Notes: a model not told the origin generated them from the sequence alone. Positions 7,936 through 18,218 are shown, numbered from the stretch's first letter. The stretch: 64,000 nucleotides of DNA from Pseudomonas izuensis (GCF_009861505.1 NZ_WTFT01000002.1:62001-126000), one strand, 5' to 3'. A program made the numbers and translations.

Positions 7936-9159
7936 ATGGAAATGCGCGCAGATCTGCTGATTGTCGGGGCTGGAATGGTCGGCAGCGCCCTGGCGCTGGC
8001 GTTGCAGGGCAGCGGGCTGGAAGTCCTGTTGCTGGACGGCAGCCCCTTGAGCGTCAAACCGTTTGACACTCAGGCGCCGTTTGAGCCACGGGTGAGCGCC
8101 TTGTCCATCGCCAGTCAGCGGATTCTCGATCGCCTTGGCGTCTGGGACGGCATCGCCAGCCGACGCAGCAGCCCGTACAGCGACATGCAGGTTTGGGATG
8201 GCAGCGGCACCGGACAGATTCACTTTGCCGCGGCCAGCGTGCATGCCGATGTGCTGGGCCATATCGTCGAGAATCGGGTAGTGCAGGATGCCTTGCTCGA
8301 CCGCTTGCACGACTGCGATCTTGGCCTGCTGGCCAATGCGCGCCTGGAGCAGATGCGCCGCTCCGGTGACGATTGGCTGCTGACCCTGGCCGATGGCCGT
8401 ACCTTGCGCGCACCGCTGGTGATCGCGGCGGATGGCGCCAACTCGGCGGTTCGACGCTTGACCGGCATGGCGACGCGGGAGTGGGATTATCTGCACCATG
8501 CCATCGTCACCAGTGTGCGCTGCTCGAAACCTCATCAAATGACGGCCTGGCAACGCTTTACCGATCACGGCCCGTTGGCGTTTCTACCGCTGGAATGTGA
8601 TGGCCAGCAGGATTGGTGTTCGATCGTCTGGTCGACCACGCCGAGCGAAGCCGAACGCCTGATGGCACTGGATGACGAAGGCTTCTGTCGCGAGCTGGAA
8701 CGGGCCTTCGAAGGTCGGCTGGGCAGTGTGCTCAGTGCCGATCCGCGCCTGCGCGTGCCGCTGCGTCAGCGCCATGCCAAGCGTTACGTGGCCGAAGGTC
8801 TGGCGTTGATTGGCGACGCGGCCCATACCATTCACCCGTTGGCCGGGCAGGGCGTGAACCTCGGGTTCCTCGATGCGGCGGTACTGGCCGAAGTACTGCT
8901 GCAGGCGGCCGCCCGGGGTGAGCGTCTGGCGGATGTGAAGGTGCTCAGCCGTTACGAGCGTCGACGCATGCCCCACAACCTGGCACTGATGGCGGCGATG
9001 GAAGGTTTCGAGCGGTTGTTCCAGGCCGATCCGTTGCCGGTTCGTTGGTTGCGCAATACCGGGTTGAAGATGGTGGACCGGATGCCCGAAGCCAAGGCGC
9101 TGTTTGTGCGTGAGGCGCTGGGGCTGACCGGGGATTTGCCGGCATTGGCCAAGGCTTGA
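7936..9159 (+). CDS. ubiI: UbiI-type FAD-dependent ubiquinone hydroxylase
   Basis: This 407-residue flavoprotein is a paralog of UbiH. It has LLIVGAGMVGSALALAL at the N-terminus, VIAADGANSAVRR near residue 160 and LIGDAAHTIHPLAGQGVNLGFLDAA near 288. In the ubiquinone pathway UbiI hydroxylates C5 of the ring. The gene starts 3 bases after the DUF4442 stop and closes the operon. The UbiH/UbiI/UbiF subgroup cannot be separated by eye; the assignment rests on position next to ubiH. Confidence 0.85.
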   Translation: MEMRADLLIVGAGMVGSALALALQGSGLEVLLLDGSPLSVKPFDTQAPFEPRVSALSIASQRILDRLGVWDGIASRRSSPYSDMQVWDGSGTGQIHFAAASVHADVLGHIVENRVVQDALLDRLHDCDLGLLANARLEQMRRSGDDWLLTLADGRTLRAPLVIAADGANSAVRRLTGMATREWDYLHHAIVTSVRCSKPHQMTAWQRFTDHGPLAFLPLECDGQQDWCSIVWSTTPSEAERLMALDDEGFCRELERAFEGRLGSVLSADPRLRVPLRQRHAKRYVAEGLALIGDAAHTIHPLAGQGVNLGFLDAAVLAEVLLQAAARGERLADVKVLSRYERRRMPHNLALMAAMEGFERLFQADPLPVRWLRNTGLKMVDRMPEAKALFVREALGLTGDLPALAKA

Positions 9160-9183
9160 GATCTTCGATGCGGCTGATGGCCT

Positions 9184-9275
9184 CTTCGCGGGCAAGCCCG
9201 CTCCTACAGGTATGGCGGTGTACATGCAAATGTGTGAACACTGGAGATCCCTGTGGGAGCGGGCTTGCCCGCGAT
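9184..9275. repeat. REPIN
   Basis: Inverted GCGGGCAAGCCCGCTCC-type arms around a spacer of about 40 bp, between ubiI and the iron-binding protein gene. Confidence 0.88.
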
Positions 9276-9350
9276 GGCGTCCGCTCAGTCACCACACATC
9301 TTTGGTCGTGCAACATCTGGTAACTCCTCCGCGAACTGTTCGATTGAGAA

Positions 9351-9377
9351 GGCAAATGTGAGTCCTTATCATTTGCC
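9351..9377. promoter_or_regulatory. Candidate Fur box
   Basis: GGCAAATG and CATTTGCC form a perfect 8-bp inverted repeat around an 11-base centre that contains TTATC. The shape is close to Pseudomonas Fur sites (GCAAATGA..TCATTTGC). It ends 30 bp before the ATG of a ferric-iron binding protein, so iron repression is expected. The centre departs from the consensus on the left half. Confidence 0.65.
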
Positions 9378-9406
9378 CTCATTTTTTCAATCGAGAGACC
9401 GCTCCC

Positions 9407-10411
9407 ATGTTGGCACCGAAGCGTCTACTGACCGCACTGGCCCTGACTCTAATCGGCAGCACCGCTGCCCAGGCTGCCGACGAGGTGGTGGTCTACTCCT
9501 CGCGTATCGACGAGCTGATCAAGCCGGTCTTCGATGCCTACACCGCGAAAACCGGCGTGAAGGTGAAGTTCATCACCGACAAGGAAGCGCCACTGATGCA
9601 GCGGATCAAGGCCGAGGGCGAGAATGCCACCGCCGACCTGCTGCTGACCGTCGATGCCGGTAACCTCTGGCAAGCCGAGCAAATGGGCATCCTCCAGCCG
9701 TTCACCTCGAAAACCATCGACGCCAACATCCCGCTGCAATATCGAGCGTCCTCCCATGCCTGGACCGGCCTGAGCCTGCGGGCGCGGACCATTGCCTATT
9801 CCACCGACCGGGTGAAGCCGGGTGAGTTGACCACCTACGAAGCGCTGGCCGACAAGAACTGGGAAGGCCGGCTGTGCCTGCGCACGGCGAAGAAGGTCTA
9901 CAACCAGTCCCTGACCGCCACCATGATTGAAGTCCACGGCGCCGAGAAAACCGAGAAGATCCTCAAGGGCTGGGTCAGCAACCTGTCCACCGATGTGTTC
10001 TCCGACGACGTCGCGGTACTGGAGGCCATCAATGCCGGCCAGTGCGATGTCGGTATCGTCAACACCTACTACTACGGTCGCCTGCACAAGCAGAAGCCTG
10101 ACCTGCCGGTGAAGCTGTTCTGGCCGAACCAGGCGGATCGTGGCGTGCACGTCAATCTCTCGGGTATCGGCCTGACCAAACATGCCCCGCACCCGGAAGC
10201 GGCCAAGGCCCTGGTGGAGTGGATGACCACGCCTGAGGCGCAGAAGATCTTTGCTGACGTGAACCAGGAATTCCCGGCCAACCCTGCCGTGCAGCCCTCT
10301 GCCGAAGTCGCCGCCTGGGGCAAGTTCGTGGCCGATACCTTGCCTGTCGAAGTCGCCGGCAAGCGCCAGGCCGAAGCGATTCGCATGATGGATCGGGCTG
10401 GCTGGAACTGA
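9407..10411 (+). CDS. Fe(3+) ABC transporter periplasmic binding protein (FbpA/HitA type)
   Basis: The 334-residue precursor has a clear signal peptide ending [14 protein letters not shown]. It belongs to the ferric-binding protein family (SBP class with YSSR near residue 28 and LTVDAGNLW near 80). The adjacent tyrosines in [11 protein letters not shown] near residue 222 are the iron ligands of FbpA proteins. It captures ferric iron in the periplasm and hands it to the permease encoded next. A candidate Fur box precedes it. A terminator and a REPIN separate it from the permease gene, which probably lowers permease expression. Confidence 0.92.
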   Translation: MLAPKRLLTALALTLIGSTAAQAADEVVVYSSRIDELIKPVFDAYTAKTGVKVKFITDKEAPLMQRIKAEGENATADLLLTVDAGNLWQAEQMGILQPFTSKTIDANIPLQYRASSHAWTGLSLRARTIAYSTDRVKPGELTTYEALADKNWEGRLCLRTAKKVYNQSLTATMIEVHGAEKTEKILKGWVSNLSTDVFSDDVAVLEAINAGQCDVGIVNTYYYGRLHKQKPDLPVKLFWPNQADRGVHVNLSGIGLTKHAPHPEAAKALVEWMTTPEAQKIFADVNQEFPANPAVQPSAEVAAWGKFVADTLPVEVAGKRQAEAIRMMDRAGWN

Positions 10412-10426
10412 GCCGCCCGATTTACC

Positions 10427-10455
10427 ACGCCCCGCCTATGCGGGGCGTTTTGTTT
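10427..10455 (+). terminator. Terminator after the iron-binding protein gene
   Basis: Stem ACGCCCCGC / GCGGGGCGT with loop CTAT, then TTTTGTTT. It lies between binding protein and permease genes. Confidence 0.85.
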
Positions 10456-10475
10456 ATCCGCAGGCGCCGCTGACC

Positions 10476-10579
10476 CTGTAGGAGCGAGCTTGCTCGCGAA
10501 AAAACGTCAACGATAACGCGGGGTACCTGACGGCTCGCGGTGCCCCGACGTTCATCGCGAGCAAGCTCGCTCCTACAGG
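10476..10579. repeat. REPIN
   Basis: Arms GTAGGAGCGAGCTTGCTCGC and complement; the spacer shares CAACGATAACGC with the element at 4184-4283. It lies within the iron-transport pair. Confidence 0.9.
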
Positions 10580-10603
10580 GGCTTCTCCCATCCGCTAAAG
10601 AGA

Positions 10604-12226
10604 TTGTCCTTGGCCCACCCCGCCCAACGCCGCTGGTATCCCCTGGTCTTCGCCATCGCTGCGCTGGTCCTGCTACCTCTGAGCGTTTTGCTGCTTTCCT
10701 GGCAAACCGTCGATCAACAGATCTGGTCCCACCTGTGGGACACGCAGATGCCGCGTCTGCTGGGTAACACCCTGACCCTGGTGTTTGGTGTCGGTGTCGG
10801 TGTGACAATCCTCGGTGTCAGCCTGGCCTGGCTCACCAGCCTCTGCGATTTCCCCGGCCGACGCTGGCTGGATTGGGCGTTGATGCTGCCCTTTGCAATT
10901 CCGGCCTACGTACTGGCATTCGTCTTCGTTGGCTTACTGGATTTTGCCGGTCCCGTGCAAACCCTGCTGCGCGAGTGGTTCGGCACGGGCCTGCGCTTGC
11001 CGCGTGTGCGCTCCACGGGCGGGGTGATTCTGGTTCTGGTGCTGGTGTTCTATCCCTACGTTTACCTGTTGGCTCGCACCGCGTTCCTGGCCCAGGGCAA
11101 AGGCTTGATGGAAGCCGCGCGGGTGCTTGGGCAATCGCCATGGCAAGCGTTCTGGCGGGTGGCAATGCCCATGGCACGACCGGCTATCGGTGCGGGCGTG
11201 GCATTGGCGCTGATGGAAACCCTGGCGGATTTCGGTGCGGTGTCAGTGTTCAATTTCGACACCTTCACAACTGCGATCTATAAGACCTGGTATGGATTTT
11301 TCAGCCTCTCCACCGCCGCGCAACTGGCCAGCCTATTGTTATTGGTGGTGATGGTGGTGCTGTACGGTGAACGTCGTGCGCGCGGGGCCAATCGGGCGAG
11401 CAACGAACGGCCACGGGTCAAGGCGCTGTATCACCTGCGAGGCGTCAAAGCGCTGCTGGCCACGGGATGGTGCAGTCTGGTGTTCGCTTGCGCCTTCGTC
11501 ATACCGATGCTGCAATTGCTGGCGTGGTTCTGGCAACGCGGGCGCCTGGATCTGGACGAGCGTTACACAGGCCTGATCGTCCACACCTTGTACCTGGGCG
11601 CGATGGCGGCGTTGATCACTGTCAGTGTCGCCCTGGTCTTGGCGTTTGCCCGGCGGTTGGCGCCGACCCAGGGTATCCGTGCCGGAGTCAGCCTGGCCAA
11701 TCTTGGCTACGCCTTGCCCGGTTCAGTGCTGGCGGTATCGATCATGCTGGCGTTCAGTTATCTGGACCGCGAATGGGTCATTCCGCTTTCCGGCTGGCTC
11801 GGTGGGGCCGGTAAACCGTTGCTGCTGGGGAGTCTGTCGGCGTTGCTGCTGGCGTATCTGGTGCGCTTCATTGCCGTGGCTTACGGGCCGCTGGAAAGCA
11901 GTTTGGCGCGTATACGGCCATCTTTGCCCGAAGCGGCACGTAGCCTGGGCGTCAGTGGACCGCGACTGTTTTTCAAAGTGTATCTGCCGTTGTTGCTGCC
12001 CGGCTCGTTGAGCGCCGCGTTGCTGGTGTTCGTCGATGTGCTCAAGGAAATGCCCGCGACCCTTCTGATGCGCCCGTTTGGCTGGGACACGCTGGCCGTT
12101 CGAATCTTCGAAATGACCAGCGAGGGCGAGTGGGCGAGAGCATCCTTGCCGGCACTGACCCTGGTTTTGGTCGGGTTGCTACCGGTCATCGGATTGATCC
12201 GGCGTTCGGCACATCGAAACAGCTAG
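10604..12226 (+). CDS. Fe(3+) ABC transporter permease (FbpB/HitB type)
   Basis: This 540-residue inner-membrane protein is a fused double permease with about twelve hydrophobic helices. Each half has an EAA-type loop that contacts the ATPase: EAARVLGQSPWQAFWRVAMP near residue 168 and EAARSLGVSGPRLFFKVYLP near 443. The start is a TTG at 10604 after AAAGAG, so the exact N-terminus is uncertain. No ATP-binding subunit is encoded next to it, so the ATPase must come from elsewhere. The stop overlaps a short inverted repeat (AGGTGT..ACACCT, 12225-12243). Confidence 0.9.
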   Translation: MSLAHPAQRRWYPLVFAIAALVLLPLSVLLLSWQTVDQQIWSHLWDTQMPRLLGNTLTLVFGVGVGVTILGVSLAWLTSLCDFPGRRWLDWALMLPFAIPAYVLAFVFVGLLDFAGPVQTLLREWFGTGLRLPRVRSTGGVILVLVLVFYPYVYLLARTAFLAQGKGLMEAARVLGQSPWQAFWRVAMPMARPAIGAGVALALMETLADFGAVSVFNFDTFTTAIYKTWYGFFSLSTAAQLASLLLLVVMVVLYGERRARGANRASNERPRVKALYHLRGVKALLATGWCSLVFACAFVIPMLQLLAWFWQRGRLDLDERYTGLIVHTLYLGAMAALITVSVALVLAFARRLAPTQGIRAGVSLANLGYALPGSVLAVSIMLAFSYLDREWVIPLSGWLGGAGKPLLLGSLSALLLAYLVRFIAVAYGPLESSLARIRPSLPEAARSLGVSGPRLFFKVYLPLLLPGSLSAALLVFVDVLKEMPATLLMRPFGWDTLAVRIFEMTSEGEWARASLPALTLVLVGLLPVIGLIRRSAHRNS

Positions 12227-12382
12227 GTGTCAGTCCTACACCTTGCGGCTACAATGCGCGGCATTCGGTGCGGTCCGTCTGACAGAAAAAGTAGTAGAAA
12301 TCGACTGCAAGCCTTTTGTATCAAGGCTTTTACTCGATAGATTTCTCGCCCGCACCTTCGCCACGCCCGGAAGGAGAAACCC

Positions 12383-13465
12383 ATGGGACAGCGTACGCCT
12401 CTGTATGACCTTCATCTCGCCCTCGGCGCGAAGATGGTCGATTTTGGCGGTTGGGATATGCCCCTGCATTACGGATCGCAGGTCGAGGAGCACCATGAGG
12501 TGCGCCGCGATTGCGGTGTTTTCGATGTATCCCACATGACCGTGATCGATGTCGACGGCCCCCAGGCCAAGACATGGCTACAGCACTTGTTGGCCAATGA
12601 CGTCGATCGCCTGCACAGTTCTGGTCGCGCCTTGTACAGCACCATGCTCAACGAGCGCGGCGGTATCGTCGACGACATGATCGTCTACCGCCTGGACGAC
12701 GGTTATCGTCTGGTGGTCAACGCTTCCACCCGTGATCAGGATCTCGCATGGATGCAGGCTCATCTCGACGGTTTCGATGTGCAGCTCAGCGAGCGTTCCG
12801 AACTGGCCATGTTGGCCATCCAGGGCCCCCACGCCCGGCAGAAAGTGGCCGAGCTGGTCAATCAGTCCCGGGGCAATCTGATCCAGCTGCTCAAACCCTT
12901 CGAAGGCCAGCCCGACGGCGACTGGTTCATCGCGCGCACCGGCTATACCGGTGAAGATGGTCTGGAAATCATCCTGCCTGCCGATCAGGCGCCGGGGTTC
13001 TTCAACGATCTGGTGGGTGCGGGTATTTCTCCCATTGGTCTCGGCGCACGGGACACTTTGCGGGTCGAAGCCGGCATGAACCTCTACGGCCGGGACATCA
13101 ATCAAGACGTCTCACCCTTGGCCTCCAACATGGCCTGGAGCATTGCCTGGCAACCGGCCACTCGCCAGTTCATCGGGCGCACGGCGCTGGAGGCCGAACG
13201 CAGCGGGGGCGTACAGCAAAAACTGGTCGGCCTGGTCCTTGAGGAGCGCGGGGTTTTGCGTGCTCATCAAGTGGTCCGCATCGCCGATGTTGGCGAAGGG
13301 GAGATCACCAGTGGTAGTTTCTCTCCTACGCTTAGCAAGTCGATTGCACTGGCGCGCGTGCCGATGGCAACGGCCGACCGCGCGGAAGTGGAAATCCGTG
13401 GCAAGTGGTACCCGGTCCGAGTGGTCAAACCGACCTTCGTACGCCATGGCAAAACCTTGATCTAA
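12383..13465 (+). CDS. gcvT: Glycine cleavage system T protein (aminomethyltransferase)
   Basis: The 360-residue T protein transfers the methylene group from aminomethyl-lipoyl H protein to tetrahydrofolate and releases ammonia. It begins MGQRTPLYDLHLALGAKMVDFGGWDMPLHYG, typical of GcvT, and contains the folate-site region NGL-like EDGLEIILP near residue 190 and GLGARDTLRVEAGMNLYG near 217. A strong GGAGAA ribosome site precedes the ATG. gcvH follows by 48 bp. The 156-base leader holds a TACAAT box at 12250 but no glycine-riboswitch core that I can see. Confidence 0.95.
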   Translation: MGQRTPLYDLHLALGAKMVDFGGWDMPLHYGSQVEEHHEVRRDCGVFDVSHMTVIDVDGPQAKTWLQHLLANDVDRLHSSGRALYSTMLNERGGIVDDMIVYRLDDGYRLVVNASTRDQDLAWMQAHLDGFDVQLSERSELAMLAIQGPHARQKVAELVNQSRGNLIQLLKPFEGQPDGDWFIARTGYTGEDGLEIILPADQAPGFFNDLVGAGISPIGLGARDTLRVEAGMNLYGRDINQDVSPLASNMAWSIAWQPATRQFIGRTALEAERSGGVQQKLVGLVLEERGVLRAHQVVRIADVGEGEITSGSFSPTLSKSIALARVPMATADRAEVEIRGKWYPVRVVKPTFVRHGKTLI

Positions 13466-13513
13466 CCTTTCTGGCGGCAATGACCGCTGACAATTTTCCT
13501 GAGGACACAGAAC

Positions 13514-13897
13514 ATGAGCGATATCCCTGCCGACCTGCGTTTTGCCGAAAGTCACGAATGGGCTCGCCTGGAAGCCGATGGCACCGTCACCGTGGGCATC
13601 AGCGATCACGCGCAGGAAGCGCTGGGTGACGTGGTGTTCGTCGAACTGACCGAAGTCGGAAACGTCTTTGCTGCCGGTGATCAATCCGGTGTGGTGGAGT
13701 CGGTCAAGGCCGCTTCCGACATCTATTCCCCGGTGGCCGGTGAAGTGATCGCAATCAACGAAGAACTGAGCGCTACTCCGGAATTGCTGAACTCCGACCC
13801 GTACGGTGCGTGGATCTTCAAGCTCAAGCCAAGCAACCCGGCCGAGCTGGAAAAACTGCTGGATGCCGCCGGCTACAAGGCCGCCATCGGCGAATAA
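13514..13897 (+). CDS. gcvH: Glycine cleavage system H protein
   Basis: The 127-residue lipoyl carrier shuttles the aminomethyl group between P and T proteins. Lys65 in [17 protein letters not shown] is the lipoylation site. [19 protein letters not shown] and the terminal [10 protein letters not shown] are standard. A GAGGA ribosome site precedes the ATG. It is cotranscribed with gcvT. The expected next gene, gcvP, lies 1.3 kb away beyond an opposite-strand aminotransferase gene. Confidence 0.96.
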   Translation: MSDIPADLRFAESHEWARLEADGTVTVGISDHAQEALGDVVFVELTEVGNVFAAGDQSGVVESVKAASDIYSPVAGEVIAINEELSATPELLNSDPYGAWIFKLKPSNPAELEKLLDAAGYKAAIGE

Positions 13898-13915
13898 GCC
13901 TCGCTCCCACAGTTT

Positions 13916-15055
13916 TTATGGTTTTAAAACGGCTTTCACGGCTGCCACTGAACGCTCGACATCCGCTTTGCTCATCGCCGTGAACATCGGCAACGAGACA
14001 ATCAGCCGACCGACCCGCTCGGCGACCGGGAACATGCCCTCCTTGAAACCGCGCTCGCGGTAAAGACTCAGCAGGTGAATCGGCGGGTAGTGATAGCCAA
14101 TGCCCACACCCAATGCCTGCATCTGCTCCATGAAGGTCGCTCGCGCCGGTTTGCCATCATGGCGCTCTGGCAATACAAGCTGGAACAAATGCCAGTTGCT
14201 GTTCTCGAAATCCGCCGGGGGCAGTTGTGCCCCGTACTGTGCTTCGAAATCCTCGCCAAAGCAGCTGAAGTAGTGCTTGGCCAATTCACGCCGATGAGCG
14301 GTGATCGCTTCGATATGGGCAAATTGCCCCAGGCCAATGGCCGCTGCGACATCGGTCATGTTGAACTTGCCGCCCAGCACATCGACGTCCAGGCCATCAA
14401 AGCCGCTGCGGGTGACGCCTTGCAGTCGGTATTTTTCCGCCAACCTGACTTCTTCGGCATTGTTCAACACCAGGCAGCCGCCCTCCGAAGAGGTGACGTT
14501 CTTGTTTGCCTGGAAACTGAAGGACACGAAATCGCCGGTCGAGCCAATGCGCTGACCGTTCCAGCTTGAACCCAGTGCCTGGGCCGCATCTTCCACAATC
14601 CGCAGACCGTGCTTCTGTGCCAGGGCATACAGGCGTGTCATGTCCACGGGCAGCCCGGCCAGATACACCGGGATGATGGCTTTGGTGCGCGGGGTGATGG
14701 CCGCTTCGAGCTGCGCCAGGTCGATATTGCGGGTCACCGGGTCGATGTCGGCAAACACCGGTGTGGCGCCGACTTCCAGAATGACGTTGGCAGTGGCCAC
14801 CCAGGAAATCGGTGTGGTGATCACTTCGTCACCCGGCCCGATGCCGGCGATGCGCAAGGTGATTTCCATGGTGCAGGTACCGGAATTGAACGTGCGCACC
14901 GGGCGTCCGCCAAAATACTCCGAGAGTTGCGCTTCAAAGGCCTGAACCTTGGGGCCGCTGGTGATCCAGCCGGAGCGCAGCACATCGCCGACAGCGGCAA
15001 TGGTGGATTCATCGATGGTGGGTTTGGAAAAAGGCAGGAAAGGCAGTTGGCTCAT
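13916..15055 (-). CDS. DegT/DnrJ/EryC1/StrS family aminotransferase
   Basis: The 379-residue PLP enzyme resembles ArnB, the sugar nucleotide C4 aminotransferase. The PLP lysine is K185 in SFSFQANKNVTSSEGG. Other family marks are GWITSGPKVQAFE near residue 29, FNSGTCTMEITLR near 56 and VEDAAQALGSSWNG near 154. Such enzymes aminate keto-sugars for lipid A, O-antigen or antibiotic sugars. No other sugar-nucleotide or lipid A gene is nearby, so its substrate is open. The start MSQLPFLPF at 15055 is chosen over an upstream extension. It is antisense to, and sits between, gcvH and gcvP. Confidence 0.9.
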   Translation of the reverse strand: MSQLPFLPFSKPTIDESTIAAVGDVLRSGWITSGPKVQAFEAQLSEYFGGRPVRTFNSGTCTMEITLRIAGIGPGDEVITTPISWVATANVILEVGATPVFADIDPVTRNIDLAQLEAAITPRTKAIIPVYLAGLPVDMTRLYALAQKHGLRIVEDAAQALGSSWNGQRIGSTGDFVSFSFQANKNVTSSEGGCLVLNNAEEVRLAEKYRLQGVTRSGFDGLDVDVLGGKFNMTDVAAAIGLGQFAHIEAITAHRRELAKHYFSCFGEDFEAQYGAQLPPADFENSNWHLFQLVLPERHDGKPARATFMEQMQALGVGIGYHYPPIHLLSLYRERGFKEGMFPVAERVGRLIVSLPMFTAMSKADVERSVAAVKAVLKP

Positions 15056-15209
15056 AAATACAGGCACCCGATCAGCGGACATTAGGTAGACGACGAGCAT
15101 GATGATCCGGATTGCCCGGCGGCGCCACGTCATCCGTATCGGCACCGGCTGCTATGCTGGTTTGACCGTGTTACATCGACGTTGAGCGCCAGCCAAGAGA
15201 GAGCCCGTC

Positions 15210-18083
15210 ATGTCCCAGTTGCCGTCCCTGAGCCAGTTACGCGACCCCAATGCCTTTCTTCGCCGCCACCTCGGGCCCGATACCGCCGAGCAGCAGGCAA
15301 TGCTCGACAGCCTCGGCCTCGGTAGCCGGGTCGAGCTGATCGAACAGACGGTACCGCCGGGCATTCGCCTGAACCGGGCGCTGGATCTGCCGCCGGCCCT
15401 CGACGAAGAAGCCGCACTGGCCAAGCTGCGCGGCTACGCCGAACAGAATCAGGTCTGGACCAGCCTGATCGGCATGGGCTATCACGGCACCCTCACACCG
15501 GCTGTCATCCTGCGCAATGTGTTGGAAAACCCGGGCTGGTACACCGCCTACACGCCCTATCAACCGGAAATCGCCCAGGGGCGGCTCGAAGCGCTGTTGA
15601 ATTTCCAGCAACTGACCATCGACCTGACCGGACTGGAACTGGCCAATGCCTCTTTGCTGGACGAAGCCACCGCGGCGGCGGAAGCCATGGCCCTGGCCAA
15701 ACGGGTGGCCAAGTCGAAAAGCAATCTGTTCTTTGTTGATCAGAACTGTCATCCCCAGACCATTTCCGTGGTGCAGACCCGTGCCGAAGGCTTCGGTTTC
15801 GAGTTGATCATCGACGCTGTGGATAACTTGAAACAGCACCAGGTGTTCGGTGCGCTGCTGCAGTATCCCGACACCCACGGCGAAATCCGCGACCTGCGTC
15901 CGTTGATCGATCACCTGCATGCCCAGCAAGCGCTGGCGTGTGTCGCCGCCGACCTGCTGAGCCTGCTGCTGTTGACGCCGCCGGGGGAGTTGGGCGCCGA
16001 TGTGGTGTTCGGTTCTTCCCAGCGCTTCGGCGTGCCCATGGGTTACGGCGGGCCGCACGCGGCGTTTTTTGCCAGCCGCGATGAATACAAACGGGCGATT
16101 CCCGGAAGGATCATCGGTGTGTCGAAAGATGCCCGCGGCAACGTCGCGCTGCGCATGGCCCTGCAAACCCGCGAGCAACATATTCGCCGTGAAAAGGCCA
16201 ACTCGAACATCTGTACCGCGCAAGTGCTGCTGGCCAACATCGCCAGTTTCTATGCGGTCTACCACGGCCCGGAAGGGCTCAAGCGCATTGCCCAGCGCGT
16301 GCACCGGCTGACGTGCATCCTCGCCGCGGGCCTTGAGCGCAAGGGCATCACGCGGCTCAACCAGCATTTCTTCGACACCCTGACCCTGGACGTCGGTGGC
16401 ACCCAGACGGCGATCATCGAAAGCGCCCAGGCGGCGCAGATCAACTTGCGCATTCTGGGGCGCGGACGAGTGGGCCTGAGCCTTGACGAAACCTGTGACG
16501 AATCGACGGTGGCCAAGCTGTTCGATGTGTTCCTCGGCGCCGATCATGGGCTCAATGTCGATGAGCTGGATGCCGAGGCGCTGGTTTCCAGCATCCCGAG
16601 TCAATTGCAGAGAACCTCGCCCTGCCTGCGCCATCCGGTATTCAGCACCCACCACAGCGAAACCGAGATGCTGCGTTACCTCAAGCAGTTGGAAAACAAG
16701 GATCTGGCGCTCAATCAGTCGATGATCCCGCTGGGTTCGTGCACCATGAAGCTCAATGCCACCAGCGAAATGATCCCGATCACCTGGCCGCAGTTCGCCA
16801 ACCTGCATCCGTTCGCGCCGAAGGAACAGGCAGTCGGTTATGCGCTGATGATCGAAGAGCTGGAGCGCTGGCTCTGTGCGATCACCGGTTTCGATGCGAT
16901 CTGCATGCAGCCCAACTCCGGTGCCCAGGGCGAGTACGCGGGGCTGCTGGCGATCCGCAAATACCACGAGAGTCGCCAGCAGGGTGGGCGGGATATCTGC
17001 CTGATTCCGTCGTCGGCCCACGGCACTAACCCGGCGTCGGCGCAGATGGCCGGGATGCGCGTAGTGATTGTCGAGTGCGACGAAGCCGGTAACGTCGATC
17101 TGGAGGATCTGAAAGAGAAAGCCGCCCAGGCCGGCGACAAACTCGCTTGCCTGATGGCGACCTATCCCTCGACCCACGGTGTGTACGAGGAAGGCATCAG
17201 TGAAATCTGCGAAGTGATCCACAGTCATGGCGGCCAGGTGTACATGGACGGCGCCAACCTCAATGCCCAGGTCGGGTTGGCGCGGCCGGCAGACATCGGC
17301 GCCGACGTATCCCACATGAACCTGCACAAAACCTTCTGCATTCCCCATGGCGGTGGCGGGCCTGGCATGGGGCCTATTGGCGTGCGCGCGCACCTGGCGC
17401 CGTTCGTGGCCAATCATCCGGTGGTGCCGATCGACGGACCGCTGGCGCAGAACGGTGCCGTCAGCGCAGCGCCGTGGGGCAGCGCGAGCATCCTGCCGAT
17501 CAGCTGGATGTACATTGCCATGATGGGCCCACAACTGGCCGACGCCAGTGAAGTGGCGATCCTTGCCGCGAATTACCTGGCGCGGCACTTATCCGGGGCG
17601 TTTCCGGTGCTGTACACCGGGCGCAACGAGCGGGTGGCCCATGAATGCATTCTCGATTTGCGACCGCTCAAGACATTGACCGGCATCAGCGAGGAAGACG
17701 TGGCCAAGCGCCTGATGGACTATGGCTTCCATGCACCGACCATGTCGTTTCCCGTGCCGGGAACGCTGATGGTCGAACCCACTGAAAGTGAATCCAAGGC
17801 GGAGCTGGACCGCTTTATCGGTGCGATGCTGAGCATTCGCGCGGAGATTAACGAGGTGCAGAACGGCAACTGGCCGGCCGAGGACAACCCGTTGAAACGG
17901 GCGCCGCACACCTTGGCCGATATCACCGGCATTTGGGAACGGCCCTATAGCATCGAACAGGGCGTGACCCCGGATGCTCACACCAAAGCCCATAAATACT
18001 GGCCGGCGGTGAACCGGGTGGACAATGTGTATGGGGACCGCAATCTGTTTTGTGCCTGTGTGCCGCTGGATGAGTACCGCTGA
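15210..18083 (+). CDS. gcvP: Glycine dehydrogenase (decarboxylating), P protein
   Basis: The 957-residue P protein decarboxylates glycine with PLP and loads the aminomethyl group onto lipoylated GcvH. It is the long single-chain form with two PLP-enzyme halves. The internal aldimine lysine is K707 in [21 protein letters not shown]-terminal FLRRHLGPD and the [15 protein letters not shown] segment are standard. It has its own ribosome site (AGAGAG) and, because of the intervening antisense gene, must have its own promoter in 15056-15209. A REPIN and a bidirectional terminator follow. Confidence 0.96.
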   Translation: MSQLPSLSQLRDPNAFLRRHLGPDTAEQQAMLDSLGLGSRVELIEQTVPPGIRLNRALDLPPALDEEAALAKLRGYAEQNQVWTSLIGMGYHGTLTPAVILRNVLENPGWYTAYTPYQPEIAQGRLEALLNFQQLTIDLTGLELANASLLDEATAAAEAMALAKRVAKSKSNLFFVDQNCHPQTISVVQTRAEGFGFELIIDAVDNLKQHQVFGALLQYPDTHGEIRDLRPLIDHLHAQQALACVAADLLSLLLLTPPGELGADVVFGSSQRFGVPMGYGGPHAAFFASRDEYKRAIPGRIIGVSKDARGNVALRMALQTREQHIRREKANSNICTAQVLLANIASFYAVYHGPEGLKRIAQRVHRLTCILAAGLERKGITRLNQHFFDTLTLDVGGTQTAIIESAQAAQINLRILGRGRVGLSLDETCDESTVAKLFDVFLGADHGLNVDELDAEALVSSIPSQLQRTSPCLRHPVFSTHHSETEMLRYLKQLENKDLALNQSMIPLGSCTMKLNATSEMIPITWPQFANLHPFAPKEQAVGYALMIEELERWLCAITGFDAICMQPNSGAQGEYAGLLAIRKYHESRQQGGRDICLIPSSAHGTNPASAQMAGMRVVIVECDEAGNVDLEDLKEKAAQAGDKLACLMATYPSTHGVYEEGISEICEVIHSHGGQVYMDGANLNAQVGLARPADIGADVSHMNLHKTFCIPHGGGGPGMGPIGVRAHLAPFVANHPVVPIDGPLAQNGAVSAAPWGSASILPISWMYIAMMGPQLADASEVAILAANYLARHLSGAFPVLYTGRNERVAHECILDLRPLKTLTGISEEDVAKRLMDYGFHAPTMSFPVPGTLMVEPTESESKAELDRFIGAMLSIRAEINEVQNGNWPAEDNPLKRAPHTLADITGIWERPYSIEQGVTPDAHTKAHKYWPAVNRVDNVYGDRNLFCACVPLDEYR

Positions 18084-18087
18084 CAAA

Positions 18088-18155
18088 TGTGGGAGCAAGG
18101 CTTGCCCGCGATAGCGATCTCAAGGCCGCCATCGCGGGCAAGCCTTGCTCCCACA
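18088..18155. repeat. REPIN
   Basis: Arms TGTGGGAGCAAGGCTTGCCC and complement around a short spacer, directly after gcvP. Confidence 0.9.
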
Positions 18156-18173
18156 GTGGCGAGTGTGAGCCAT

Positions 18174-18206
18174 AAAAAATGCCGCTCAGTTGAGCGGCAT
18201 TTTTGT
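18174..18206. terminator. Bidirectional terminator gcvP / DUF2388
   Basis: AAAAAATGCCGCTCA / TGAGCGGCATTTTT stem with a tiny loop. The A and T tracts on both sides serve the convergent genes. Confidence 0.9.
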
Positions 18207-18218
18207 TCAGCCGGGAAA

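Noticed and set aside
12227..12382. Glycine riboswitch upstream of gcvT
   Set aside because: I looked for the conserved glycine aptamer core and did not find it; only a TACAAT box and a short inverted repeat are visible.
15237..17588. A very long open frame on the minus strand across gcvP
   Set aside because: It is a shadow of gcvP: high-GC codon use keeps the opposite strand open. Its composition (His, Gln, Arg rich) is not that of a real protein and no ribosome site is present.
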